A stretch of 64,000 bases of DNA. It comes from Bacteroidota bacterium (GTDB lineage: Bacteria; Bacteroidota; Bacteroidia; Chitinophagales; LD1). The position numbers and the translations under genes are program-made. Positions 25,549 through 32,978 of this stretch are shown piece after piece; position 1 is the stretch's first letter; every line of letters begins with the position of its first letter. The notes beneath the pieces are model-generated. The model was not told the origin of the DNA. It did not search any database and saw only the letters and a list, made by a program, of their open reading frames with translations. Location: positions 39,204 to 103,203 of the forward strand of contig JAFDYN010000025.1 of assembly GCA_018267385.1 (NCBI GenBank), given 5' to 3'.

Positions 25549-27198
25549 ATGTTTAAGATCTTTCATATACGCTTATCATTTTTGCGTCTGGGCAGAGGGC
25601 TGCATATCCTGGCCACCCTCTCCGGATTTTTTATTGTCAACTGGCTGAGCCAAAATGGCGCATTGCGTGGCCTCGTGCCCGCCCGCTATAAAAGAAACGG
25701 GCTGGTGCTCTCTATGGCAGAGCGCCTCAGGCTGGTGATAGAGGAGCTGGGGCCTACGTTTGTCAAATTTGGGCAGATACTGGCAGACAGGCCGGATATA
25801 GTATCTGACAAACTGCGCATAGAACTGAAAAAGCTTCAATCAGAGGTCGAGCCTGTGCCGCACCAGATGGCTATGCAACTGATAGAAGAAGAGCTAGGGG
25901 CGCCTCTCGAGCGCTACTTTAGCAGCATCAGCTCAGACGCCTGTATCGGTGCAGCCTCCATAGGCCAGGTATACAAAGCAACGCTCCATACCGGCGAGGA
26001 TGTGGTGGTCAAAATACAGCGGCCGGATATACAGAGTAAGATAGAACTGGATCTGCACCTCCTCAAATACCTGGCACAACAGCTCGTGGATGAATATCCC
26101 GGGCTGACGGCTATAGATATAGTTGGGTTTGTAGATGAATTTGGGGAAACGCTGAAGATGGAGATGAACTATATAAACGAGGCATCTAACATTGTCAGGT
26201 TCGGCGAAATTTTCAAAGACATTCCTTACTGCAAAATACCCAAAGTCTATACAGAGCTATGCACCCCGCAGATGCTCGTGATGGAGTATGTGACAGGTGC
26301 GCCTGCAGACAATGTAGCTCAGCTCGCAGCTCAGGGCCTGGACCCGGTGCAGGTAGCCGAAAATGGCATCCGCATCATGCTGATCATGATCTTTAAAAAT
26401 GGCTTCTTCCATGCCGACCCTCATGCCGGCAACCTTTTCGTACAAGCCGATAATCGCATCGCCTTGATCGATTTCGGTATGGTGGGTGCCCTCAAGCCGG
26501 CACAAATGCAATTTCTGGCTGGATTTATCCTGGGGCTCGCCACAGGCAATGCGAACATCATTACGGACGCATTGCTGACCTTGTGCGATAAAAAATTCTT
26601 TGCCGAGAAAGAAGACCTTCAGTTTTATATTAATGATATGCTGACCCGGCATGGCTCATTCCAATATGAGCAGATCAATTTCTCGCAAATATTGAATGAG
26701 AGTATCAAGATCATACTACGCTACGAGCTGAAGATCCCGGCCAGTATTTACTTGCTGCTGAAAGCCATTGCTACGATAGAGAAATTTGGTGCACAACTGG
26801 CACCCGGGCTATCACTGCCTGCCATCATACGCCCCTATGCTGAGGAGCTGGTGAAGCGGCGCTACTCACCTGCCACTATAGCTGGAGAGATATATGATAC
26901 TATCAGGGATTATGGTGCACTGATACGGGACTTCCCAAATGAGATCAATGAGATACTCTATAAAATGAAGCATGGCAAGCTGATCCATGAGATACACATG
27001 AGCGATCAGGCTACGCTGGCCCGGGCCGCCCGGAGCATCGGTGCCTCCATATCCAGTGTGATACTGTTGGCATTCCTGTTTGCCGGAGGGATCATCATGA
27101 GCCTGTGGGCACAACCCGCATGGATAGGGCATGCGATGATAGGGGCTACTTCGCTTTTTGCGCTAGGCTACCTGGTGCGACTGATGTCAAAAGAATAG
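25549..27198 (+). CDS. ubiB: UbiB/ABC1-family atypical kinase
   Basis: 549 residues. The atypical ABC1 kinase core includes the N-terminal KxGQ segment (LGPTFVKFGQILADRPD), the Ala-rich nucleotide loop GAASIGQVYKA (134-144), a catalytic FHADPHAGN (287-295) and IDFGMVG. Two C-terminal helices (about 500-547) anchor it in the membrane. UbiB/COQ8 proteins are ATPases needed to extract or handle quinone-type lipids. Bacteroidota use menaquinone, so a role in menaquinone or other isoprenoid lipid handling is inferred. It is followed by a terminator. Confidence 0.92.
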   Translation: MFKIFHIRLSFLRLGRGLHILATLSGFFIVNWLSQNGALRGLVPARYKRNGLVLSMAERLRLVIEELGPTFVKFGQILADRPDIVSDKLRIELKKLQSEVEPVPHQMAMQLIEEELGAPLERYFSSISSDACIGAASIGQVYKATLHTGEDVVVKIQRPDIQSKIELDLHLLKYLAQQLVDEYPGLTAIDIVGFVDEFGETLKMEMNYINEASNIVRFGEIFKDIPYCKIPKVYTELCTPQMLVMEYVTGAPADNVAQLAAQGLDPVQVAENGIRIMLIMIFKNGFFHADPHAGNLFVQADNRIALIDFGMVGALKPAQMQFLAGFILGLATGNANIITDALLTLCDKKFFAEKEDLQFYINDMLTRHGSFQYEQINFSQILNESIKIILRYELKIPASIYLLLKAIATIEKFGAQLAPGLSLPAIIRPYAEELVKRRYSPATIAGEIYDTIRDYGALIRDFPNEINEILYKMKHGKLIHEIHMSDQATLARAARSIGASISSVILLAFLFAGGIIMSLWAQPAWIGHAMIGATSLFALGYLVRLMSKE

Positions 27199-27207
27199 GA
27201 TAGAAAT

Positions 27208-27242
27208 AGCAAACCCTCCAATGAAGATGAGGAGGGTTTGCT
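27208..27242 (+). terminator. Rho-independent-type hairpin after ubiB
   Basis: Inverted arms at 27208-27219 and 27231-27242 (AGCAAACCCTCC / GGAGGGTTTGCT) with an 11-base loop lie just after the stop. There is no long T tract. Confidence 0.6.
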
Positions 27243-27315
27243 AAATGAGGATAATAAAGAAAGGATAGTAGTGTGTAGGTTTTATTATAGATAGGACGTT
27301 TTGGTTTCAAAGATT

Positions 27316-27519
27316 TTAATCCCAGTTAGCCTCGTGTGTAGGGCATATCATACCGGAGCCGCTGCACAGGTTGCACTTTGAGTTTTCAGATTGACCCTTG
27401 CCGTGGCAAGTCTCGCAGTTCTTTAACTTTTGACCGCACCAATAGCAGTAATTACGCCTTTCTGATACGATCATCATAAGCTGAAAAGAACGTGGATGGC
27501 GTGGTTGTATCAGTTTCAT
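27316..27519 (-). CDS. Small DnaJ-like zinc-finger protein
   Basis: 67 residues from ATG 27519. The C-terminal two thirds hold four Cys pairs (NYCYWCGQKLKNCETCHGKGQ, SKCNLCSGSGMICPTH), with CxxCxGxG repeats like the zinc-binding region of DnaJ. No J domain is present. It probably binds two zinc ions and a protein partner. The frame is open upstream to 27678, but that extension looks non-coding, so the short form is chosen. A TTGGCAC box lies about 22-37 bases upstream on the same strand. Confidence 0.6.
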   Translation of the reverse strand: MKLIQPRHPRSFQLMMIVSERRNYCYWCGQKLKNCETCHGKGQSENSKCNLCSGSGMICPTHEANWD

Positions 27520-27831
27520 GTCGAAGTTTCTGTTATATAGTCTAATCCTGTGCCAATGATTCTCACATTGATATACATAAGGATACGCTGCCCAAAAAAT
27601 CTCTAAATGAGGCGTTTCCACAAAACTGCGGGAAATCATGCCCCAATGGAGTCGTAAAATGGGGAAAGCGGGATTCATATATATTCATTGCTGTAGATAC
27701 TATTAAACATAGTAAAGACGGGCATCTGAGGCACTTTTGAGCCAGCCTGAAATGTATTGGCATATTTTTTTAAGATTCTAAGTCATCAGACAGCCGGGAA
27801 ATCCGGTATTCATTCATCAAACCTTAACAAC
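27520..27831. other. Non-coding gap between zinc-finger gene and lmo0937-like gene
   Basis: About 310 bases without a convincing gene. It holds a TTGGCACAGGATTAGA element on the minus strand (27541-27556), a TTGGCATATTTTTTTA element on the plus strand (27757-27772) and a short CCGG-AAAT-CCGG palindrome. Most of the gap shows nothing else recognisable. Confidence 0.5.
27757..27772 (+). promoter_or_regulatory. Candidate sigma54-like promoter for the lmo0937-like gene
   Basis: TTGGCATATTTTTTTA has a strong -24 box; at -12 it has T-tract then TA, not GC. It is 60-75 bases before ATG 27832. T-rich spacers are common in sigma54 promoters. Confidence 0.35.
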
Positions 27832-27987
27832 ATGGAAAATTTACTGTATCTGCTCGCTGTGATCCTGGTGATCGCCTGGCTTATCGGATTCGTGGGCTTT
27901 CATGCCGGCGGTATTATTCACATACTCCTGGTCATAGCAGTGATAGCCATACTACTGCGATTGATACGCGGAGGGCGTGTTTTATAG
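27832..27987 (+). CDS. lmo0937-family small membrane protein (copy A)
   Basis: 51 residues. Two short helices carry the family pattern IAWLIGFVGFHAGGIIHILLVIAVIAILLRLI. lmo0937/DUF5670 proteins are very short, widespread and stress-associated in some species. A paralog is at 42310 (IGWALGLFVYNVGSIIHILLVLAIISIII). The start at ATG 27832 gives the normal family length. It is followed after 28 bases by a lipoprotein gene, as the paralog has a lipoprotein neighbour. Confidence 0.8.
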   Translation: MENLLYLLAVILVIAWLIGFVGFHAGGIIHILLVIAVIAILLRLIRGGRVL

Positions 27988-28015
27988 AATTCATTTAATC
28001 TCCAAAACCGAAATC

Positions 28016-28465
28016 ATGAAAAGCAGACTCATCCATCTCACTGCTATGGCACTGATCGCATCGGCTATACTCACAGCCTGTGACCGCCAGCCTCGAAAGA
28101 CTGCCGAACTGCAAAGGATCAATGACTCTATGGAGCATCCGCATAATTATGCAGATACCTTTAATGCTGACAGGCAGGACTGGGAAAATTTTAAGATAGA
28201 GGCACGCGCCAGGCTCAAACAGAACGAGGATAGCCTCAAAACGATCAATGAGAAAATAGCAAAAGCGGGAGACAAACTTAAGGCCGGCTATGACCAGAAA
28301 ATGATAACCCTCGAATCGCGTAATCGTGAGCTGAGGGAGCGCCTGGAAGGGTACAAAGAAGAAGGACGTGATAACTGGGATAAGTTTAAGATGTCCTTTA
28401 ATAATGATATGGATACTATCTCGCAAAATATGAAGTCATTTTTTTCCGTTGACCATCATAAGTAA
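28016..28465 (+). CDS. Coiled-coil lipoprotein (copy A)
   Basis: 149 residues. The lipoprotein signal peptide ends ILTACDRQ. The mature part is a charged helix with DSMEHPHNYADTFNADRQDWENFKIEARARLKQNED and a repeated WxxFK pattern (DWENFK, NWDKFK). The lipoprotein at 42895 shares this layout (lipobox FSSCD, then Lys/Asp-rich helices with WEAYK), so the two are likely paralogs. It is probably tethered to the inner leaflet of the outer membrane; function unknown. A terminator follows. Confidence 0.8.
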   Translation: MKSRLIHLTAMALIASAILTACDRQPRKTAELQRINDSMEHPHNYADTFNADRQDWENFKIEARARLKQNEDSLKTINEKIAKAGDKLKAGYDQKMITLESRNRELRERLEGYKEEGRDNWDKFKMSFNNDMDTISQNMKSFFSVDHHK

Positions 28466-28496
28466 GATTTGTTTTTGTTTGGGATTATTGATTGAC

Positions 28497-28525
28497 AAAG
28501 AACGGCCATCAGGCCGTTCTTTTTT
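28497..28525 (+). terminator. Rho-independent terminator after the copy A pair
   Basis: AAAGAACGGCC / GGCCGTTCTTT arms (28497-28507, 28512-28522) with a four-base loop and T tract. It lies 12 bases before the AI-2E family gene. Confidence 0.85.
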
Positions 28526-28536
28526 AACTGTATGCA

Positions 28537-29658
28537 ATGACTGAATCCAATCCTATTACGTTACCTTTTTACGCCAAGGTTACCTTTATCCTCATAGGCA
28601 TCTTCATGAGTATATATATGCTCTATGTGGGTGATGAGATATTGGTGCCGCTTATTTTCTCACTCTTCATCGCTATTCTGCTGAATCCTATGGTCAACTG
28701 GATGGTGCGTAAAAAAGTACCAAAGATCATAGCTATATCCTTGGCACTACTACTGGCCATCATAGTTATATTGGGCCTGGTAGCTATCATAGGCGCACAG
28801 TTCACTATGGTGGCAAAGACCTATCCACAACTCAAGGACAAGTTTGAGCATACTATCACTGACTATACGCAGTGGATAGCTGCCCGACTCAATACGGATC
28901 CCAGTGCAGTACTCAACTGGCTTCATAGTACACAACATGAAGCCATAAGTAGCCTCAATGGTAGTATAGGCCATACCTTGCTGACGGTAGGAAATGCATT
29001 TGTAGTAATAGTGCTGGTACCAGTATATGTCTTCCTGATCCTGCTCTACAAGCCGCTCTTTCTTGAGTTCATCAGGCGGCTATTCGACCCACATCATCAT
29101 AAAACGGTAGTGGAGGTCTTGGGTAGTATCAAAACGATCATACAAAGCTACCTTGTAGGTTTGCTCATAGAGGGCGCGATCGTGGCGGTTCTAAATTCGG
29201 TAGCGCTCCTGGTCCTGGGTGTAGAATATGCGATCATACTCGGCATCACGGGTGCAATAGTAAATGTCATACCCTATATAGGTGGCATCATAGGCTTTGG
29301 AGTCCCCATGATCATCGCATTTCTTACCAAATCGCCTCTAACGGCACTGCTGGTACTCGTTCTTTATTCCGTGATCCAGTTTGTAGACAATCACTATCTC
29401 GTGCCATACATAGTAGCGTCTAAGGTCAAAGTAAACGCATTGGTGGCTATAGTGGTGGTACTGATGGGTGGTATGCTGTGGGGAGTGACAGGTATGTTCC
29501 TATCGATACCGCTCACAGCCTTAGTCAAAGTGATCTTTGATCATATCAATGCGTTAAAGCCCTGGGGATTTCTGATAGGAGATGATATACCCACACTCAT
29601 TCGTCTGCCATTTGCTACCCCGCGCACCAGACAAAGTAAAAGCGCTTCAAAGAATTGA
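28537..29658 (+). CDS. AI-2E family (TqsA-like) transporter
   Basis: 373 residues with about eight hydrophobic helices. The family hallmark LGITGAIVNVIPYIGGIIGFGVPMIIAFL appears near the middle, followed by QFVDNHYLVPYIVASKVKVNALVAIVVVLMGG. These permeases export autoinducer-2 in E. coli, or act as Na+(Li+)/H+ antiporters in others; which applies is unknown. The stop codon lies inside the following terminator stem. Confidence 0.9.
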   Translation: MTESNPITLPFYAKVTFILIGIFMSIYMLYVGDEILVPLIFSLFIAILLNPMVNWMVRKKVPKIIAISLALLLAIIVILGLVAIIGAQFTMVAKTYPQLKDKFEHTITDYTQWIAARLNTDPSAVLNWLHSTQHEAISSLNGSIGHTLLTVGNAFVVIVLVPVYVFLILLYKPLFLEFIRRLFDPHHHKTVVEVLGSIKTIIQSYLVGLLIEGAIVAVLNSVALLVLGVEYAIILGITGAIVNVIPYIGGIIGFGVPMIIAFLTKSPLTALLVLVLYSVIQFVDNHYLVPYIVASKVKVNALVAIVVVLMGGMLWGVTGMFLSIPLTALVKVIFDHINALKPWGFLIGDDIPTLIRLPFATPRTRQSKSASKN

Positions 29659-29670
29659 AGCGCTTTTACT
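29635..29670. terminator. Bidirectional terminator overlapping the stop of the AI-2E gene
   Basis: A 16-bp stem with four-base loop, AGTAAAAGCGCTTCAA and TTGAAGCGCTTTTACT. The TGA stop (29656-29658) is in the descending arm. It also ends the convergent collagen-like gene. Confidence 0.85.
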
Positions 29671-29680
29671 TTACCGAGAT

Positions 29681-29992
29681 TTATTTGCCTGTAGGAGCCG
29701 TTCGCAGAGGGCCACTTGGCCCGGTCGGGCCACTGTGACCAGTAGAGCCGGTCGGGCCTGTAGGTCCCGTCCACCCTGTAGTGCCGGTAGGAGCCGTAGT
29801 ACCCGTGCTGCCCGTAGATATAATGGCGCCACCTCCTAGTCCGGAGGTGCCTTTGCTACCACTTATTCCCGTAGCTCCGCGCATACCCGCGTGATCATCC
29901 TGCCCGGAGCGGCCTTTGGTCTGTGCTGTGGTACCGAGGGACATCAATAGTCCCGTGCTTAAAATTACCCATTTGATCTTCACACATTTCAT
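29681..29992 (-). CDS. Collagen-like Gly-X-Y repeat protein
   Basis: About 103 residues. A signal peptide (KIKWVILSTGLLMSLGTTAQ) precedes a GXY-rich region with many G-P-T-G and G-S-T-G triplets. It may form a short triple helix on the cell surface or periplasm. The start may be ATG 29992 or ATG 30013; the first gives a better signal peptide. No C-terminal sorting domain is present. The C-terminus is interrupted (RTAPTGK). Confidence 0.6.
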   Translation of the reverse strand: MKCVKIKWVILSTGLLMSLGTTAQTKGRSGQDDHAGMRGATGISGSKGTSGLGGGAIISTGSTGTTAPTGTTGWTGPTGPTGSTGHSGPTGPSGPLRTAPTGK

Positions 29993-30025
29993 AACGTACC
30001 GTTTTATTGTCAAATAATATCATGC

Positions 30026-30487
30026 TTATCTTCTACTGCGAGCTTTTGCTTTATGATTGCTTTCTGCTTCGTCTATAGAGTGCGATTTATGGATGCTTTC
30101 ACCTTCTTCGAGGGATAGATTGGACAGCTTCTGGTAGAATTTCTTTAATACTCTGAGCTCTTCCTCCGTCAGGTCCTCTGAGCAGACCAGGCGGTTGCTT
30201 GCACCTTCATTTACTGCTATGAGCTCATTGAGTTTGAGGTGTATGGCCAGGGTATCCCGGTTCTGGGATTGCTGGATAATGAATACCATCAGAAAGGTAA
30301 TTATTGTAGTACTGGTATTGATTACCAACTGCCAGGTATCTGAAAACCTAAAAATGGGACCACAGACGGCCCATATGATGATCGTAGCCAAGGCTATAAA
30401 GAAAGCCTTAGGGCTACCGGTGAAGAGCATGACCCATACGCTGAAACGGTTAAAGAGTTTACCGATCTTAGATTCACCCTTTTTCAT
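30026..30487 (-). CDS. Low-affinity iron permease-like membrane protein
   Basis: 153 residues with three hydrophobic helices in the first half (SVWVMLFTGSPKAFFIALATIIIWAVCG, WQLVINTSTTIITFLMVFIIQQSQNRD). This is the PF04120 pattern; the tail is polar and charged (ELIAVNEGASNRLVCSEDL...). The family is named after yeast Fet4 but has no proven metal transport in bacteria. It follows mlaD with six bases between, so it is in the same operon. Confidence 0.85.
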   Translation of the reverse strand: MKKGESKIGKLFNRFSVWVMLFTGSPKAFFIALATIIIWAVCGPIFRFSDTWQLVINTSTTIITFLMVFIIQQSQNRDTLAIHLKLNELIAVNEGASNRLVCSEDLTEEELRVLKKFYQKLSNLSLEEGESIHKSHSIDEAESNHKAKARSRR

Positions 30488-30493
30488 ATTGCG

Positions 30494-31231
30494 TCATTTC
30501 GTTGAAGAATCTTTAGCCTCCTTTTTTTCTTCTTTTTCCTGTTGCTTCTCTTTCTTCTCAGCTTCTCTTTCCTTTTTCTTGAAATAGCCCCTGAGCAGGA
30601 AGTTATGTTTGGCGGCTTCCATGTTTTCTTTCAGGCCTCCTGAGGCCTGTTTTACATTTACCATAGTGGCATCCAGATTATCTGCGAATACTGTATCCAT
30701 TAGAAGTTTTCCGATGGTCCCTTTACCGGTCTTGATCGTACCTACCACATCCGCCAGGTTTCCTGTGATATGCGCCGCATTATCTGCGGTCACCTTTACA
30801 GATTTCATTATCTCATCGATCGTAGATCCCTCCATAGCCATGACCATATCACCATTCTCTATCTCAGGGCCGCCATCAGTACCGGCAGAGATGTTTACGA
30901 TCTTGTCTCCCATCAGGCCCTCTGATCCTATAGAGGCTTTTGCGTCCTTTTTGATAAATTTCTGTACTGAGCGGTCTATGGCCAGCGTGACTCTCACAGC
31001 AGTATCTGAGATGATCGTGATATCATCTACCGTACCTACGTCTATGCCGGAGAAGCGAACATTATTGCCCGCCTGCAGGCCATTGACATCGTGATAGATG
31101 GTTTTGACCTTGATGGTAGAGCTGAAGAGCAGCCGTTTCTGCCCGATAAAATATATGCCCACCAGGAAGATCAATGCTCCTCCTATCACAAAAAGACCTA
31201 GTCTTATCTTATTCCCTGTTTCCTTTTTCAT
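30494..31231 (-). CDS. mlaD: MCE-domain substrate-binding protein of phospholipid ABC transporter (MlaD)
   Basis: 245 residues. An N-terminal anchor helix is followed by the MCE domain (FSSTIKVKTIYHDVNGLQAGNNVRFSGIDVGTVDDI) with six beta-strand signature residues. A polar lysine-rich tail closes it. MlaD forms a hexameric ring that carries phospholipids between outer and inner membrane. It lies seven bases after the ATPase gene and six bases before the iron permease-like gene. Confidence 0.9.
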   Translation of the reverse strand: MKKETGNKIRLGLFVIGGALIFLVGIYFIGQKRLLFSSTIKVKTIYHDVNGLQAGNNVRFSGIDVGTVDDITIISDTAVRVTLAIDRSVQKFIKKDAKASIGSEGLMGDKIVNISAGTDGGPEIENGDMVMAMEGSTIDEIMKSVKVTADNAAHITGNLADVVGTIKTGKGTIGKLLMDTVFADNLDATMVNVKQASGGLKENMEAAKHNFLLRGYFKKKEREAEKKEKQQEKEEKKEAKDSSTK

Positions 31232-31237
31232 ATTACT

Positions 31238-32014
31238 TTATTTGAAGAAATCGCAAACGCGCTCGTCTTTAGAACTTTTTAAATCGTCGTAGGTGCCTTC
31301 GGCTATCACCAGGCCCTCATTCAGTAGGATGATCCTATTGCCTGTGATATGTGCACAGTCCAGGTCATGTGTGATGATCAGCGCTGCCGATCCATATTTC
31401 TTTTGTATATCCAGTATGAGGTGACTGATCTCTCTGGAGGTGATGGGATCGAGGCCGGTAGTCGGCTCGTCATACAGTATGATGTCCGGACGCTGTATGA
31501 GCGTGCGGGCCAGGCCTATACGCTTCCGCATACCTCCTGATAGTTCTGATGGCATTTTATCTATCGCCTCGAGCAGGCCCACGTTATTAAGTACTTCTTC
31601 CACCATTTTCGTCTTTTCGTCGCTGCTTATTTCTTTATTATCACGTAGTGGAAACTCAAGGTTCTCGCGCACGGTCATGGAGTCATACAGCGCAGCACTC
31701 TGAAAGAGGAACCCTATTTTTTTTCGTACATCATTCAGCTCCTTTTCATCGAGGTCAGGTACACTTTTGCCGAATATGCAAATCGATCCTCCGTCGGGGT
31801 CCATCAGTCCTACCATACATTTGATCAGTACGGATTTGCCTGTTCCTGACTTACCCATCACCACGAGGTTTTCACCTTTATCGAGATGCAGGTTTATGTC
31901 CTTTAGCACCTCATGGGTACCAAAAGCCTTGCTGAGGTGCTCTATACGCACGACTTCTTCTGCCGTAGTAGCAGCTTCTTTATCTGTTGTCTTGTTATCT
32001 GTGGCGGTTTGCAT
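31238..32014 (-). CDS. mlaF: ATP-binding protein of phospholipid ABC transporter (MlaF)
   Basis: 258 residues. It has Walker A GKSGTGKS, a Q-loop, signature LSGGMRKR, Walker B DIILYDEPTTGLDP and H-loop ITHDL. It energises lipid movement with MlaE. A 22-residue acidic N-terminal extension (MQTATDNKTTDKEAATTAEE) precedes the domain and is untypical but plausible. It follows mlaE by ten bases. Confidence 0.92.
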   Translation of the reverse strand: MQTATDNKTTDKEAATTAEEVVRIEHLSKAFGTHEVLKDINLHLDKGENLVVMGKSGTGKSVLIKCMVGLMDPDGGSICIFGKSVPDLDEKELNDVRKKIGFLFQSAALYDSMTVRENLEFPLRDNKEISSDEKTKMVEEVLNNVGLLEAIDKMPSELSGGMRKRIGLARTLIQRPDIILYDEPTTGLDPITSREISHLILDIQKKYGSAALIITHDLDCAHITGNRIILLNEGLVIAEGTYDDLKSSKDERVCDFFK

Positions 32015-32024
32015 AGCGGCAGGT

Positions 32025-32843
32025 TCAGTTAAATAAATTGGCGACTTGCACCGCTATCATGTCTATGATAAAGATGGCCAGTGAGGCGATGACCACAGCA
32101 GAATTAGCTGCACGGCCTACACCTTCAGTACCTTCATTTGAGTTGTAGCCTTTGTAGCAGCTGATCATGCCGATAGCAAAGCCAAAAAAAAATGTCTTGA
32201 TAAATGCAGGAAATACATCTATGAAGTCAAGCTTATTGAAGACGTGGCCGAAGAAAACATTAAATGAAGTATGGCCACTCAGGTTCACACCTATATAGGA
32301 GCCTATGAGTGCGATGCCATCTGCAAAGATGACAAGCAGCGGCACCATAAATATGGCTGCAGCTATCTTGCTGACCACTATGTATTTGAAAGGTCTATTG
32401 CCGGCTACCTCCATAGCGTCGATCTGCTCTGTGACGCGCATAGAGGCCAGCTCGGCTCCGATCCCAGATCCCACCTTGCCGGCGCAGATCAGCGCTGTGA
32501 TCACGGGTGAGATCTCCCGGATCATAGCGACCGACACCATGGCCGGTAGCCAGGATGTAGCGCCAAACTTGGCCAGTGTAGGTTGCGACTGCATCGTAAA
32601 TACCAAGCCCATGATAAAGGCTGTGATACCTACCAGTGGCAGCGATTTATTACCTATCAGGTAGCTCTGTTTTAGAAATTCATTGATCTCATATGGGGGA
32701 AGGAAGGCTTCTTTGAAAAACTTTCCGGAAAAGCGAGTCATTTCGGCTATTTCTATGAGCATAGCTCTGAGGCCCGAGGGTTTGGTAGTATCTTGGGCGT
32801 CATCCGGCGATGAGTCCTTATCAACTGTTTTATCTGCAGTCAT
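32025..32843 (-). CDS. mlaE: Permease of phospholipid ABC transporter (MlaE)
   Basis: 272 residues with six hydrophobic helices. The MlaE signature is MREISPVITALICAGKVGSGIGAELASMRVTEQIDAMEVAG. It starts the Mla operon; no MlaC, MlaB or MlaA is in the window. An acidic N-terminal extension (TVDKDSSPDDAQDTTKPSG) is present. This operon maintains outer-membrane lipid asymmetry. The iron permease-like gene is transcribed with it. Confidence 0.93.
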   Translation of the reverse strand: MTADKTVDKDSSPDDAQDTTKPSGLRAMLIEIAEMTRFSGKFFKEAFLPPYEINEFLKQSYLIGNKSLPLVGITAFIMGLVFTMQSQPTLAKFGATSWLPAMVSVAMIREISPVITALICAGKVGSGIGAELASMRVTEQIDAMEVAGNRPFKYIVVSKIAAAIFMVPLLVIFADGIALIGSYIGVNLSGHTSFNVFFGHVFNKLDFIDVFPAFIKTFFFGFAIGMISCYKGYNSNEGTEGVGRAANSAVVIASLAIFIIDMIAVQVANLFN

Positions 32844-32978
32844 GTGAGATGTGTTATGAGTTGCAATGTCAAACTTTAAGCCACGATCATAAGGGTCAGA
32901 AATCGGGCAAAAGCAGTCATTTTAAGTATTGCCGTAAGCAGGAGGAGAAATATCAGGGAACAAATTCCCCCAAATTCT

